Positions 33,841 to 43,179 of a DNA stretch of 64,000 nt are shown here, piece after piece (the stretch's first letter is position 1; each line of letters starts with the position of its first letter). The stretch is from Niveibacterium microcysteis (GTDB lineage Bacteria > Pseudomonadota > Gammaproteobacteria > Burkholderiales > Rhodocyclaceae). The position numbers and the translations under genes are program-made. The stretch covers positions 3,100,001 to 3,164,000 of the forward strand of contig NZ_CP071060.1 of the NCBI RefSeq assembly GCF_017161445.1, written 5' to 3'. The notes beneath the pieces were generated by a model. It had not been told where the DNA came from. It saw only the letters and a list, made by a program, of their open reading frames with translations, and made no database searches.

Positions 33841-35439
33841 ATGGCCCTTCAGTTGCCCGCTGGCATGCAAATCAACGCGCCTGTGACGCAGGCATTCGAG
33901 GCGATTCTCACGCCCGACGCGCTTGCGTTTGTCGCCAAACTGCACCGCTCGTTTGAAAGCCGCCGCCAACAACTGCTTGTTGCGCGCATCGAACGCACGA
34001 AACGGCTGGACGAAGGCGAGCACCCCGACTTCCTGCCCGAGACGCGGCACATCCGCGAAGGCAACTGGACGATTGCTCCAATTCCGAAGGCGCTTGAGTG
34101 TCGCCGGGTGGAGATCACTGGCCCGGTCGAGCGCAAGATGATCATCAACGCGCTGAACTCGGGAGCCGACAGTTACATGACGGACTTCGAGGATTCGAAT
34201 TCGCCGGTTTGGGAGAACCAGATCCAGGGCCAGATCAACCTCTACGACGCAATCCGCCGCCAGATCGACTTCGACTCAAACGGCAAGCGCTATGCGCTCA
34301 AGGACAAAGTGGCCACGCTGGTGGTGCGGCCGCGCGGCTGGCATCTCGACGAAAAGCATGTGCTGGTGGACGGTCAGCGCGTCTCCGGCGGCATTTTCGA
34401 CTTTGGCCTCTTCCTGTTTCACAACGCGAAGGAGCAGCTTGCCCGCGGCGCGGGGCCCTACTTCTATCTGCCGAAGATGGAGTCGCACCTGGAGGCCCGG
34501 TTGTGGAATGACATCTTCTGTCTTGCTCAGGATGAGCTCGGCATCCGGCGCGGCACCATCAAAGCCACCGTGTTGATCGAAACGATCCTCGCATCGTTCG
34601 AGATGGACGAGATCCTCTACGAATTGCGTGAGCACTCCGCCGGCCTGAACGCTGGGCGGTGGGACTACATCTTCTCCTGCATCAAGAAGTTCAAGGTCGA
34701 CAAGAACTTCTGCCTCGCAGACCGCAGCAAGATCACCATGACGACGCCCTTCATGCGCGCCTACGCCCTGCTGCTGCTCAAGACCTGCCACCAACGCAAC
34801 GCGCCAGCCATTGGCGGCATGTCCGCACTCATCCCGATCAAGAATGATCCGGAAAAGAACGCCATCGCGATGCAGGGCATCATCAATGACAAAAAGCGGG
34901 ATGCGACGGACGGCTACGACGGTGGCTGGGTTGCGCACCCAGGGCTGGTCGAGGCAGCCATGGCGGAGTTCAAGGCCGTGCTGGGCGACAAACCCAACCA
35001 GATCGACAAGAAGCGCAACGACGTCAGCGTCGCCGCCGGTGACCTGCTCAACTTCCAGCCGGAAGCACCCATCACCGAAGCGGGCCTGCGCAACAACATC
35101 AACGTTGGCATCCACTACCTGGGCAGCTGGCTTGCCGGTAACGGCTGCGTGCCCATCCACAACCTGATGGAAGATGCCGCTACCGCCGAGATCTCACGCT
35201 CACAGGTGTGGCAATGGATCCGCTCGCCTAAGGGCGTGCTCGAAGACGGCCGCAAGGTCACAGCCGAGTTGGTGCGCAACCTCACGGCCGATGAACTTGG
35301 CAAAGTCTGCAAAGCGGTCAGCGCGCAAGGTGAAAACACCGCCACCTACGAGCGCGCCGCGCAGATCTTCGAGGACATGAGCACCCGCGTCGACTTCACC
35401 GAGTTCTTGACGCTGCCGTTGTACGAAGAGATGGCCTAA
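33841..35439 (+). CDS. aceB: Malate synthase A
   Basis: A 532-residue malate synthase A that condenses glyoxylate with acetyl-CoA in the glyoxylate bypass. Landmarks are the N-terminal LTPDALAFVAKLHRSFESRR, VMTDFEDSNSPVWENQ-type metal site (YMTDFEDSNSPVWENQIQG), PYFYLPKMESHLEARLWND, LIETILASFEMDEILYEL and GGMSALIPIKNDPEKN. ATG 33841 follows AAGGAG. Isocitrate lyase is not in the window. A hairpin follows the gene at 35462-35503. Confidence 0.95.
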   Translation: MALQLPAGMQINAPVTQAFEAILTPDALAFVAKLHRSFESRRQQLLVARIERTKRLDEGEHPDFLPETRHIREGNWTIAPIPKALECRRVEITGPVERKMIINALNSGADSYMTDFEDSNSPVWENQIQGQINLYDAIRRQIDFDSNGKRYALKDKVATLVVRPRGWHLDEKHVLVDGQRVSGGIFDFGLFLFHNAKEQLARGAGPYFYLPKMESHLEARLWNDIFCLAQDELGIRRGTIKATVLIETILASFEMDEILYELREHSAGLNAGRWDYIFSCIKKFKVDKNFCLADRSKITMTTPFMRAYALLLLKTCHQRNAPAIGGMSALIPIKNDPEKNAIAMQGIINDKKRDATDGYDGGWVAHPGLVEAAMAEFKAVLGDKPNQIDKKRNDVSVAAGDLLNFQPEAPITEAGLRNNINVGIHYLGSWLAGNGCVPIHNLMEDAATAEISRSQVWQWIRSPKGVLEDGRKVTAELVRNLTADELGKVCKAVSAQGENTATYERAAQIFEDMSTRVDFTEFLTLPLYEEMA

Positions 35440-35461
35440 ACAAAGAGCCCATCACTCAAGA

Positions 35462-35503
35462 GCTTGCAGGCACCGCAACGCCGCTGATACGGCGCCTGCA
35501 AGC
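35462..35503 (+). terminator. Hairpin after aceB
   Basis: GCTTGCAGGC (35462-35471) and GCCTGCAAGC (35494-35503) are perfect ten-base arms enclosing a smaller GCCG/CGGC dyad, 22 bases past the aceB stop. No T-run follows, so it is a likely but unproven terminator or mRNA-stabilising structure. Confidence 0.45.
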
Positions 35504-35632
35504 GCGGACAGGGCACTCCTATGCGACCCACCGGCGCTGTGAGAGATTGATCACGCTCGACGTCGGTTCAATCCAAGCTCAACCTTATCCATACGGCATT
35601 ATCTAGCCTTGTCACATCAAATTGGATAATCC

Positions 35633-36187
35633 ATGACCACTTTCACCCGCCTCGCCGCGGCGCTGATTTTCAGCTGTCTTGCATCCACCGGGCACGCCGC
35701 CACGTCATCGTCAAACGACTTGCTTTTCGATATCGGAACGATAAATGGCCACCGCGTGTACCACGCGGACTACGCCATCTGGGCCACCGATGGGGGCGTT
35801 TTCAATCTGGATGGCGCAACTGTTTCAAGCAATTGGCCATGGGAAGGGCGCGCCCCTTTGCCCGGCGAGGACAATTACGATTTGTACGGAAAGAGCACGT
35901 TTTACGTGACCGCGTATAGCAAAACCGATGCTGGAAGCGATTTCAGCAGTATTGAGACGTACCACGTCAATTGGAATACGCCTACGGCGTTCACCTTCAA
36001 CGTGAGAAACGCCGACCTCGTCGTTATCAACGCTGACGCCTTCAGCGACGGCACTCGTGCTCACGTCGCCGGTGCGTTTGGCGCCGGCATCACTCCGGCT
36101 GTACCGGAACCGGAAACCTACGCGATGATGCTGGCCGGATTGGGTGTCACCGCGCTGGCCGCTCGCCGGCGTCGTCAAGCAGCTTGA
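35633..36187 (+). CDS. PEP-CTERM sorting domain protein
   Basis: A 184-residue exported protein. A Sec signal (TTFTRLAAALIFSCLASTGHAA) is followed by a polar, beta-rich, glycine- and aspartate-containing body. The C-terminus is a full PEP-CTERM signal: VPEPETYAMMLAGLGVTALA then ARRRRQ. Such proteins are processed by an exosortase and often accompany exopolysaccharide export; no exosortase gene is in the window. The function of the body is unknown. A strong bidirectional terminator follows. Confidence 0.87.
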   Translation: MTTFTRLAAALIFSCLASTGHAATSSSNDLLFDIGTINGHRVYHADYAIWATDGGVFNLDGATVSSNWPWEGRAPLPGEDNYDLYGKSTFYVTAYSKTDAGSDFSSIETYHVNWNTPTAFTFNVRNADLVVINADAFSDGTRAHVAGAFGAGITPAVPEPETYAMMLAGLGVTALAARRRRQAA

Positions 36188-36200
36188 TTCTCTGCACAGC

Positions 36201-36234
36201 AACAAAAATGGCGCCTGCGGGCGCCATTTTTGTT
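36201..36234. terminator. Bidirectional intrinsic terminator
   Basis: Perfect 14-base arms, AACAAAAATGGCGC (36201-36214) and GCGCCATTTTTGTT (36221-36234), give a GC core flanked by A-run and T-run. It ends the PEP-CTERM gene on the plus strand and the convergent outer-membrane protein gene on the minus strand. Confidence 0.92.
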
Positions 36235-36249
36235 GTGTGGCTTGCCGCG

Positions 36250-37143
36250 CTAGAAACGCGCCGAGAACGACGCAGCCATCGCGGGCGCCGTCTTTACATC
36301 GTCTTTGGCGATGTCGTTGTCGCCGCTTCGATCCATGACCTTCAGGCGACCGCCGGTCATTGCGCCGCCGTAAAGGTCGAAACGCCAGCCGCCCTGGCCT
36401 CGATACGTAGCCTGCGCGAAGACCGGCATGTAGTCCGCTTCACCAACCCCCTCGCTGGCGACAGGATTGTCGTTCGCGAGCCTGAAACGGTAGGAGCGAT
36501 AGGCAGCGCCGGCGCCCAGTTCCCACTGCGGCGAGAGCTGGTAGGACAGCATCAAGCCGGCCGGGCCCGAGGGGCTGACTTGCAGCGGGTTGGAGAGGCG
36601 CCAGTTTTCCGCCAGCTTCCAGTCGACGACGAAAAATGGGAAGAAGCGCGTTTCTTCGATGTTACGAAACACCGCAACGCCCAAACCAATGACCTTGTCT
36701 TGCGCAAAGCCCTTCATCACCATCCCGGTCATGCCGTAGGCGAGTGTCTTCGAGCTCGAGGCCCCTTCCTCGCCATTGCTCTCGATGCTGGGTGTCAGCG
36801 CAACGTTCCAGCCGCCATCCAGGCGCATTGAGTAAGGCACGCTGAGCGAGAAGCGGTTGGTTGCCTGCCACGGCGTCAAACCACCGAAGCCAACCGGCTT
36901 GTCGAACTGCCAGTTGTCGACGTCCACGCGCACCTGCACACCAAGCGATGAGGTTTGAGAGAGCCCCCAGTTCGCGCCGCCTGTGACGGTCAGGCCCGAT
37001 AGGCCGACCGTACCGCCTTGCCCAAGATCGGTCTCGAAAATGTTGGTCCAAGCGGCAGTGAAGTTCATGGAAGCCGGTGCGGCACCAACAGGCGACGCAG
37101 CCAGCGCCAACGCGGCGCACACGACAAGGGGGCGCATTTGCAT
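36250..37143 (-). CDS. Outer-membrane beta-barrel protein (DUF6268-like)
   Basis: A 297-residue protein with a Sec signal (VVCAALALAASPVGA) and alternating beta strands throughout (WRLSNPLQVSPSGPAGLMLSYQLSPQWELGAGAAYRSYRFRL, in pieces), ending in the typical outer-membrane C-terminal phenylalanine (AASFSARF). It resembles the DUF6268 family of beta-barrels. No substrate can be assigned. It is monocistronic, convergent with the PEP-CTERM gene. Confidence 0.7.
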   Translation of the reverse strand: MQMRPLVVCAALALAASPVGAAPASMNFTAAWTNIFETDLGQGGTVGLSGLTVTGGANWGLSQTSSLGVQVRVDVDNWQFDKPVGFGGLTPWQATNRFSLSVPYSMRLDGGWNVALTPSIESNGEEGASSSKTLAYGMTGMVMKGFAQDKVIGLGVAVFRNIEETRFFPFFVVDWKLAENWRLSNPLQVSPSGPAGLMLSYQLSPQWELGAGAAYRSYRFRLANDNPVASEGVGEADYMPVFAQATYRGQGGWRFDLYGGAMTGGRLKVMDRSGDNDIAKDDVKTAPAMAASFSARF

Positions 37144-37168
37144 GACAGACAGGCTCCGAAAATGAGAC

Positions 37169-37183
37169 GTGATCGCGGATCAC
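37169..37183. promoter_or_regulatory. Palindrome in the divergent promoter of the barrel protein and cls
   Basis: GTGATC and GATCAC flank GCG, a perfect 15-base dyad 26 bases upstream of the outer-membrane protein start codon. The position suits an operator. The regulator is unknown. Confidence 0.4.
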
Positions 37184-37314
37184 ACGGCGCCGGAGGATAG
37201 CATCGCCGTGCGCGATTGCGCGTGTCAGGGCGGCACCGTTTTGCCGCGACCGTGTCGTGGCAGAGCAGCTCGGCTATGCTTGCCCACTGCCATGCAGTCT
37301 GACATCGCGCATCG

Positions 37315-38772
37315 ATGACCCTAAGTGCCCACCTCGGGAGCCTCGCCGCAGCGGCCCACATTGCGATCACCGCCGCGTTTGCGGTGCGCGCGCTGATGCA
37401 ACGACACCCACCGTCGACGACGCTGGCTTGGTTGCTGCTGATACTCGGTGTCCCCTACTTTGGTGCCGTGATGTACCTGCTGATCGGCGAGCGCCAACTT
37501 GGCCGGCGACGCGGTAGCCACGCCCGCGCACTGATGCCCGTGCTCGAAGACTGGGTGCGCCAGCTACCCCCGGGCATGCTGAGCCCACACGACAATGGCG
37601 ACCGTTGGTTCAGCATCCGGCGCACTGCCCAAGGCGCGGCAGGCCTACCCTCGACGATTGGCAATCGCCTGGAGCTTCGCAGCGACTCGTCGGCCATACT
37701 CCGCGCCATCGCTGGCGATATCAACGCTGCACGCCATACCGTGCTGATGGAGTTCTACATCTGGCACCCCGGCGGCGATGCCGACCTTGTTGCCGAAGCC
37801 CTGATCAATGCCGCTGCGCGAGGCGTCACCTGCCGCGTACTACTGGATGCGGTCGGCAGCGCGGCCTTCTTTCGCAGCCCCTGGCCAGCCCGACTCCGCG
37901 GCGCCGGCGTCACCGTGGTCGAGACCTTGTCCGTTGGCTTGCTACGTGCTGCGTTTGTTCGATTCGATCTGCGCCTGCACCGCAAGATCGTTGTGATCGA
38001 CGGCACGATGGGCTGGACTGGCAGTCTGAACCTTGTCGATCCCGGCTGCTTCAAGCAAGACGCGGGCGTCGGCAAATGGGTCGACGCGATGGCGCGAATC
38101 GAAGGCCCAGTGGTTGAAATGCTCGCTGGCATCGTTCTGTGGGACTGGTGCATCGAAACAGGCGACGCAATCGCAAGCGTGGCACCGGGGTTGGCCAACG
38201 CAGTCGGCACGCGATTCGACGATGGCGCCGAGGTTCAGGTACTCCCGTCAGGCCCTGGGTTCGAAGGCGAAGGCGCCCAACGACTCTTCCTCGCCACGCT
38301 CTACGGCGCACGGGACGAAATCGTGCTGACCACGCCCTACTTCGTGCCCGACGAGCCGCTCTTCCTTGCCCTCGAGGCGGCTGCCCTGCGTGGCGTGCGG
38401 GTCACGGTCATCGTGCCGGCGCGGATCGATTCGATCCTGGTGCGCCATGCCAGTCGCTGGTTCTTTGAACCGCTTCTGGCGGCCGGCGTCCGCATCCTGC
38501 AATTCCATGGCGGGCTCCTGCATACCAAGAGCGTTACGGTCGACGGCAGTCTCTCGTTGTTTGGCACGACCAATCTCGACATTCGGAGCTTCCGCCTCAA
38601 CTTCGAAGTCACGCTGGTCGTCTATGACCCGCACTTCACCCAGGCGCTACGCGCGCTGCAAGCTGAATATGAAAGCGGATCACGTGGCGTCGATCCGGAA
38701 CGCTGGGCGCGCCGCAGCACCCGCGCTCGGCTTGCCGAGAACGCCGCACACCTTGCCAGCCCCCTGCTGTAG
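37315..38772 (+). CDS. cls: Cardiolipin synthase
   Basis: A 485-residue phospholipase-D-superfamily cardiolipin synthase of the inner membrane that joins two phosphatidylglycerols (or PG and PE). Two N-terminal membrane helices (HIAITAAFAVRALM and STTLAWLLLILGVPYFGAVMYLLIGE) precede two HKD catalytic motifs: H222 in LHRKIVVIDG and H403 in LHTKSVTVDG, each followed by the GSLN or GTTNLD block. The length and layout are those of ClsA-type enzymes. Confidence 0.94.
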   Translation: MTLSAHLGSLAAAAHIAITAAFAVRALMQRHPPSTTLAWLLLILGVPYFGAVMYLLIGERQLGRRRGSHARALMPVLEDWVRQLPPGMLSPHDNGDRWFSIRRTAQGAAGLPSTIGNRLELRSDSSAILRAIAGDINAARHTVLMEFYIWHPGGDADLVAEALINAAARGVTCRVLLDAVGSAAFFRSPWPARLRGAGVTVVETLSVGLLRAAFVRFDLRLHRKIVVIDGTMGWTGSLNLVDPGCFKQDAGVGKWVDAMARIEGPVVEMLAGIVLWDWCIETGDAIASVAPGLANAVGTRFDDGAEVQVLPSGPGFEGEGAQRLFLATLYGARDEIVLTTPYFVPDEPLFLALEAAALRGVRVTVIVPARIDSILVRHASRWFFEPLLAAGVRILQFHGGLLHTKSVTVDGSLSLFGTTNLDIRSFRLNFEVTLVVYDPHFTQALRALQAEYESGSRGVDPERWARRSTRARLAENAAHLASPLL

Positions 38773-38873
38773 CGGACCGTCAGGCATGAGTGTCCGAACG
38801 CAGACAAAGGAGGCCATCGCTGCCAGGCCGCCCGTAGCAGAATGGCAGCATTGCATGCGGAAAGGCTTCAGCG

Positions 38874-39191
38874 ATGAACACCCTGATCGTGAGTTTTGGC
38901 GACGGTCGCGATTACGAATTCCAGGTTGACGACAATGCGCTCGACGCGTTGGATGGCCGCGCACCACGCCAGTGGTTCGACCGCGAGTTCGTTGAACTCG
39001 AATGCACGCCGAGCAACCCGATGGGCAAGCTCCTGATCGTTGATCAGATCCTGAACGTCGCGAAATACGGTGGAGAGAGTCGCTTCGCGAACCACGACGA
39101 GTGGGCGCAGCGCTTTGCAGCGCACGCCTTGAAGGCGGTTGGGCGCCCACATGTTCGCGTGGATACGGCGGGCTGGGCGATCTCCTACTGA
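38874..39191 (+). CDS. Hypothetical protein
   Basis: A 105-residue soluble protein without a signal or membrane segment. It begins TLIVSFGDGRDYEFQVDD and ends HVRVDTAGWAISY. The composition and codon use are those of neighbouring genes, and ATG 38874 is preceded by GGAAAGG at 38859-38865, so I take it to be real. I recognise no family. Its 3' end overlaps the convergent membrane protein gene by seven bases. Confidence 0.6.
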   Translation: MNTLIVSFGDGRDYEFQVDDNALDALDGRAPRQWFDREFVELECTPSNPMGKLLIVDQILNVAKYGGESRFANHDEWAQRFAAHALKAVGRPHVRVDTAGWAISY

Positions 39192-39655
39192 ACGCTGGCG
39201 ACCGGCTGCTTCGACCCGTGCCGTCGAACAACATGCCAAACGAAGGGAAGCAGCAGACCCACGCCGATCCAGCCATGCGCACTCACCAGCGCGTCGCGCA
39301 ACGCACCGTCGGCGCCATACTGCGCAAACTCGCCTGACAGCCCCAAAGCAACCCACGCTGCGATCAACGTGATGCCCGCCCAGCGCAAGCGCCCGACCCG
39401 CCACATCGGCATCGCATGACGTGCGGAAATCGCGCCCAGCATCACCAGCGACCAACCCGCCAGCACGCCGTGGCATACCACTGACGCGTGCCGCCATTCA
39501 AGCAGCCAAGCGTCCGCGAACAGGCTGGCGGCTGGCGCGAACAGCGGCAGCCCCGAGGCACACAGCGTCACCAGTACAACGATGATCGCCGGGCGCCACG
39601 CGTGGTGCTGCAAACCCGGCGCCCCCATTCGTCTGTGCTGCATTCGGTTCGTCAC
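39185..39655 (-). CDS. Small four-helix membrane protein, possible b-type haem protein
   Basis: A 156-residue membrane protein with four predicted helices (AIIVVLVTLCASGLPLFA, ASVVCHGVLAGWSLVMLGAI, WAGITLIAAWVALGLSGEF, HGWIGVGLLLPFVWHVV). Histidines are spaced within helices (VCHG, SAHGW, VWHVV), as in small cytochrome b561/DUF4405-type proteins. Haem binding is inference. The start overlaps the apbE stop by four bases (ATGA), so it is the second gene of the apbE transcript and probably the inner-membrane electron entry of the cluster. Confidence 0.65.
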   Translation of the reverse strand: MTNRMQHRRMGAPGLQHHAWRPAIIVVLVTLCASGLPLFAPAASLFADAWLLEWRHASVVCHGVLAGWSLVMLGAISARHAMPMWRVGRLRWAGITLIAAWVALGLSGEFAQYGADGALRDALVSAHGWIGVGLLLPFVWHVVRRHGSKQPVASVQ

Positions 39656-40548
39656 TCCAGTTCAATCGCGGCAGCAGAATTCGCTGCCAGCAGCGGATGT
39701 CCCAGATCGCCGCTGACCAACACCACCTTGGTCAGCGCATCCGCAATCGCGCAGCGCGGCGCTCGGACCGCTACGCCGCCTGCCTTGAGCGAGAGATGCC
39801 TGCCGTCGCGACCGAGCACCGCAAGCCCCGCCTGCCCATGAAACGGGCCCTGCATCGCGTAGCGCACTGAACTGGCCAGTGCCTCGTCGCAAAGCGCCAG
39901 ACTCGCCCCGGCTCGCTGCCAAGCTCCAACCGCCCGCAGCGCCACACTGCGTTCGCCGAGCACCGCTAAGTCGCCGCCCGCGTTCACGCACGCATGTCGT
40001 ACCCCCGCTTGCCCCAAGCGAGCCAGCGCGGCATCAACGCCCGCACCCTTGGCGAAGCCGCCAAGATCGAGGCACACGCGGCGCCGGATGCGAATGTGGC
40101 CGGTATCAAGCCATTCCAACGCTTCACCCGCAGTACCACTCGGCACGTCGTCCGTCTCAAACAAGCGCGGGCGCAAACCCAGTTCGATGAGTTGTGCGCC
40201 AAGGTTGGCGTTGAAGCAGCCCCCGGAGGCCCGCTCCACCGCTACCACCTCACGCAACGACTCGTCCTGCCAAGGCAATAGGTCGATCTCGTCGCCCACT
40301 CGGGCCCGGTTGATACGAGCCAGCAGACTTGTCGGCAGGAAGAACGAGAACGCAGCCTCTATCCCTGAAAGCGCCGCGAAGGCTTCGTCAAGCAAGGACG
40401 GATTGGAGGTGCTGGCCTCAATTTCAACCAGCGTTCCCATCACCATCCGCGCCCGCCGCACCACTGCGCCGGGCGCTGTTGCATTCGCCGCATCAACCAT
40501 GACGGCGACTATACCAAAGCAGGTCACACATGTAACAATGCGAACCAT
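39652..40548 (-). CDS. apbE: FAD:protein FMN transferase
   Basis: A 298-residue ApbE protein. It transfers FMN from FAD to a threonine in target proteins in the periplasm. The hydrophobic N-terminus (VRIVTCVTCFGIVAVMVDAANA) is an export signal. The ApbE core is seen in VVRRARMVMGTLVEIEA, GCFNANLGAQLIELGLRP, CLDLGGFAKGAGVDAAL and ACVNAGGDLAVLG, with the metal-binding DALTKVVLVSGD near the end. ATG 40548 is chosen because longer readings run into the divergent peroxidase gene. The likely target is the FMN-binding protein at 43179-43727. Confidence 0.9.
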   Translation of the reverse strand: MVRIVTCVTCFGIVAVMVDAANATAPGAVVRRARMVMGTLVEIEASTSNPSLLDEAFAALSGIEAAFSFFLPTSLLARINRARVGDEIDLLPWQDESLREVVAVERASGGCFNANLGAQLIELGLRPRLFETDDVPSGTAGEALEWLDTGHIRIRRRVCLDLGGFAKGAGVDAALARLGQAGVRHACVNAGGDLAVLGERSVALRAVGAWQRAGASLALCDEALASSVRYAMQGPFHGQAGLAVLGRDGRHLSLKAGGVAVRAPRCAIADALTKVVLVSGDLGHPLLAANSAAAIELE

Positions 40549-40575
40549 TCTCACTCGCACCACAGATTTCAACTG

Positions 40576-41820
40576 ATGCAAAGAATGTACAGGTGGCCCC
40601 TCCCCCACCCATTGGCCGCGCGATACCTGCTCGCATGCGCGATGTGTGTGTCACTGCTCGGCTGCGGTGGCGGCGGAGATTCCGCGTCTGCCACCAGCGC
40701 ACCGGGGCTACCCTCAGAAACGCTCAGCACGGTCGGCGAACTCGGGCGTCAGATCTTCCTAGACCCCTCATTGTCGGCCTCCGGCAAGATATCCTGCGCG
40801 ACCTGCCATGACCCGTCAGCCGGGCACGCGGCACCAGGGTCTGGCAGTGGCAATATCGGCACGCCCGACGGCGGCACGCAACTCGATGTACAGGGCTTCC
40901 GGAAAGCGCCGTCGCTTCGCTATTTGCGTTTCGCTCCAGCATTCAACTTCGACGCCGAAGGCACGCCAAACGGTGGCTTCATGCGCGACGGCCGGTTTGG
41001 CAGTCTTGCCGAACAGGCAAGCAAACCGTTCTTCGAACCCCACGAGATGGCGCTGGCGGATAGCGCAGCGCTGGCAGCAAAGGCCCGCGTAGCACCCTGG
41101 GCAGCCGCTTTCCGCGCGCAGTTCGGCGAGGCCGTGTTTGACGACCCGGCGCGTGCGCTCGACCGCATCGCTTACGCGCTGGCGGAGTATCAGAAGGAAG
41201 ACCCGGACTTTGCCCGCTTCGACAGCAAGTACGACGCCTTCCTGGCCGGCAAGACCAAGCTGAGCGACTCAGAAATGCGCGGGCTGGCGCTGTTCAACGA
41301 TCCACGCAAGGGTAACTGTGCCGCATGCCACCCGGCCAGCACCCCGGCTAATGCGCCAGGGCCGTTGTTCACCGATTTCAGCTACGACAACCTTGGCGTG
41401 CCGCGCAATCCCAAGATCCGCGCAAACGCTGACCCGAACCGATTCGATCTGGGGCTTTGTGGTCCGTTCCGCGCCGACCTGACCGGGCGAACCGACCTGT
41501 GCGGTGCGTTCAAGGTGCCCACGCTGCGCAACGTGGCGCTCGGCGGGCCGTACTTCCACAACGGTCGATTTGAAACGTTGAAGGAGGCGCTGCGTTTCTA
41601 CGTGCGCCGCGACACCAACCCGGAAGAGTGGTACCCGCGCTTGCCCGACGGCTCGATCGACAAGTTCGACGACCTGCCGGCGGCCTGGAAAGGCAACGTC
41701 AATACAACCGAGGCGCCGTACAACCGCAAACCGGGCGACGCGCCCGCGCTCAATGACGCGGAGATCGACGACCTCATCGCATTTCTGAACACGCTCAACG
41801 ACGGCTGGCAACCAAAGTAA
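40576..41820 (+). CDS. Di-haem cytochrome c peroxidase / MauG-like lipoprotein
   Basis: A 414-residue exported di-haem protein. The signal ends at LLACAMCVSLLGCGGGG, a probable lipobox. Two c-type haem sites are present: CATCH (C74, C77, H78) and CAACH (C248, C251, H252). The peroxidase signatures GRQIFLDPSLSASGKISC, FRKAPSLRYLRFAPAFNFD, RDGRFGSLAEQA and FKVPTLRNVALGGPYFHNGRF follow. It may reduce peroxide or act as an electron carrier or oxidase like MauG. It starts an operon with a porin and an FMN-binding protein, divergent from apbE with 27 bases between the starts. Confidence 0.9.
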   Translation: MQRMYRWPLPHPLAARYLLACAMCVSLLGCGGGGDSASATSAPGLPSETLSTVGELGRQIFLDPSLSASGKISCATCHDPSAGHAAPGSGSGNIGTPDGGTQLDVQGFRKAPSLRYLRFAPAFNFDAEGTPNGGFMRDGRFGSLAEQASKPFFEPHEMALADSAALAAKARVAPWAAAFRAQFGEAVFDDPARALDRIAYALAEYQKEDPDFARFDSKYDAFLAGKTKLSDSEMRGLALFNDPRKGNCAACHPASTPANAPGPLFTDFSYDNLGVPRNPKIRANADPNRFDLGLCGPFRADLTGRTDLCGAFKVPTLRNVALGGPYFHNGRFETLKEALRFYVRRDTNPEEWYPRLPDGSIDKFDDLPAAWKGNVNTTEAPYNRKPGDAPALNDAEIDDLIAFLNTLNDGWQPK

Positions 41821-41844
41821 GCCCCGCCCCACGGAGAACCCAAG

Positions 41845-43179
41845 ATGATGAAGAAAACCGCGCTGGCCGTAGCGCTGGCGGCCGCATTCGCGAGTGCGCC
41901 AGCGTTTGCCCAGGAAGACCTGCGCGCCGAAATGCGCGCGCTGCGCGAAGAAGTGCAACGGCTACGCGCCGAGCTTGATGCCGTGAAGGCTGCCGCACCC
42001 GCGGCCCGCAGCGCGCAGGTAGCAACGCCTATCGCCCCTGCTCCCGCTTCCGCACAAACCGCCGTGGCATCGTCCTCACCCACGTCACCTGCCGGGGCCA
42101 CGGTGGCTGCCGCCGCGGAGCCGGCGGAGTCGGCTACACGCCTGTTCGGCTACGGCGAAATCAGCTTCAGCCGGCCGCAAGACGCCGCCCAGGCGCAGGC
42201 CACGGTGGGACGCGTGGTGCTCGGGCTCGGGCACCAATTCAACGAACGCACGAAGATCGTTACGGAGCTCGAAGTTGAAAACGCAGTCGTTTCGGCTGAC
42301 GATCAGGGTGAAGTCGCGATCGAACAGGCGTACGTCGAGCATCAGATCAATGATGGCCTGGCGGTCAAGGCGGGTCTTTATCTGATCCCGCTGGGCTACC
42401 TGAACGAATCGCACGAGCCGCCCAACTACTTTGGCGTCAAGCGCAATTTCGTCGAGACCGCGATCATCCCGACCACCTGGCGAGAGATCGGCATTGGCCT
42501 CACGGGCAGCACGGACTTCGGCCTGCGCTGGGACGCTGGCGTCACGACGGGATTCGACCTCACGAAGTGGGACGCTACCGATGCCGAAGCGCTCGAATCG
42601 CCACTCGGCGCGGTCCATCAGGAAGGGCAATTCGCCAAGGCAGGCAATCTCGCGCTTTACGGTGCGCTGAACTACAACGGCCAGCCCGGGCTGAACGTTG
42701 GCGGCGGTGTATTCATCGGCGACGTCGCGCAAAAGCAACCCGATTTCGCCAGCCCGGACGCTCGTCTGACCTTGGCAGAGGCGCACGCACGATGGACTCC
42801 GGGCAACTGGGATCTCAGCGCGCTGTATGCGATCGGCAGCTTCTCAAACGTTGAACAATTCAACCTGACCCAGGTCGGCAACCCATATCCGGTGCCCAAG
42901 CGCTTTGATGGCTGGTATGCACAGGCCGGCTACAAGGCTTGGGCCCAGGGCGACTATGCTCTGCTGCCGTTCGTCCGCTACGAGCAATTCAATACCGCCC
43001 GCAAGTACGACGACGCCCTCGCTCAGTTCGGCTACGCAGCGCAACCGACAGAAGCCGTGGTCACCGCCGGTGCAAGCTTCAAGCTGCATCCGCAGGTGGT
43101 GCTGAAGGCGGATTACCAGTGGTTCCGTGAGAACAGCAGCCGCGACATGTTCAACCTCGGCATTGGCTTTGCGTACTGA
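41845..43179 (+). CDS. Porin-like outer-membrane protein with N-terminal coiled coil
   Basis: A 444-residue outer-membrane barrel. A Sec signal (KKTALAVALAAAFASAPAFA) is followed by a short coiled coil (DLRAEMRALREEVQRLRAEL), an Ala/Pro/Thr-rich linker, then barrel strands starting LFGYGEISFSRPQ, and a terminal FNLGIGFAY. The coiled coil plus porin layout is common in porins that anchor or trimerise at the peptidoglycan. Its substrate is unknown; co-operonic peroxidase and flavoprotein genes suggest a conduit or sleeve for redox partners, or uptake of a metal. ATG 41848 is an equally possible start. Confidence 0.82.
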   Translation: MMKKTALAVALAAAFASAPAFAQEDLRAEMRALREEVQRLRAELDAVKAAAPAARSAQVATPIAPAPASAQTAVASSSPTSPAGATVAAAAEPAESATRLFGYGEISFSRPQDAAQAQATVGRVVLGLGHQFNERTKIVTELEVENAVVSADDQGEVAIEQAYVEHQINDGLAVKAGLYLIPLGYLNESHEPPNYFGVKRNFVETAIIPTTWREIGIGLTGSTDFGLRWDAGVTTGFDLTKWDATDAEALESPLGAVHQEGQFAKAGNLALYGALNYNGQPGLNVGGGVFIGDVAQKQPDFASPDARLTLAEAHARWTPGNWDLSALYAIGSFSNVEQFNLTQVGNPYPVPKRFDGWYAQAGYKAWAQGDYALLPFVRYEQFNTARKYDDALAQFGYAAQPTEAVVTAGASFKLHPQVVLKADYQWFRENSSRDMFNLGIGFAY

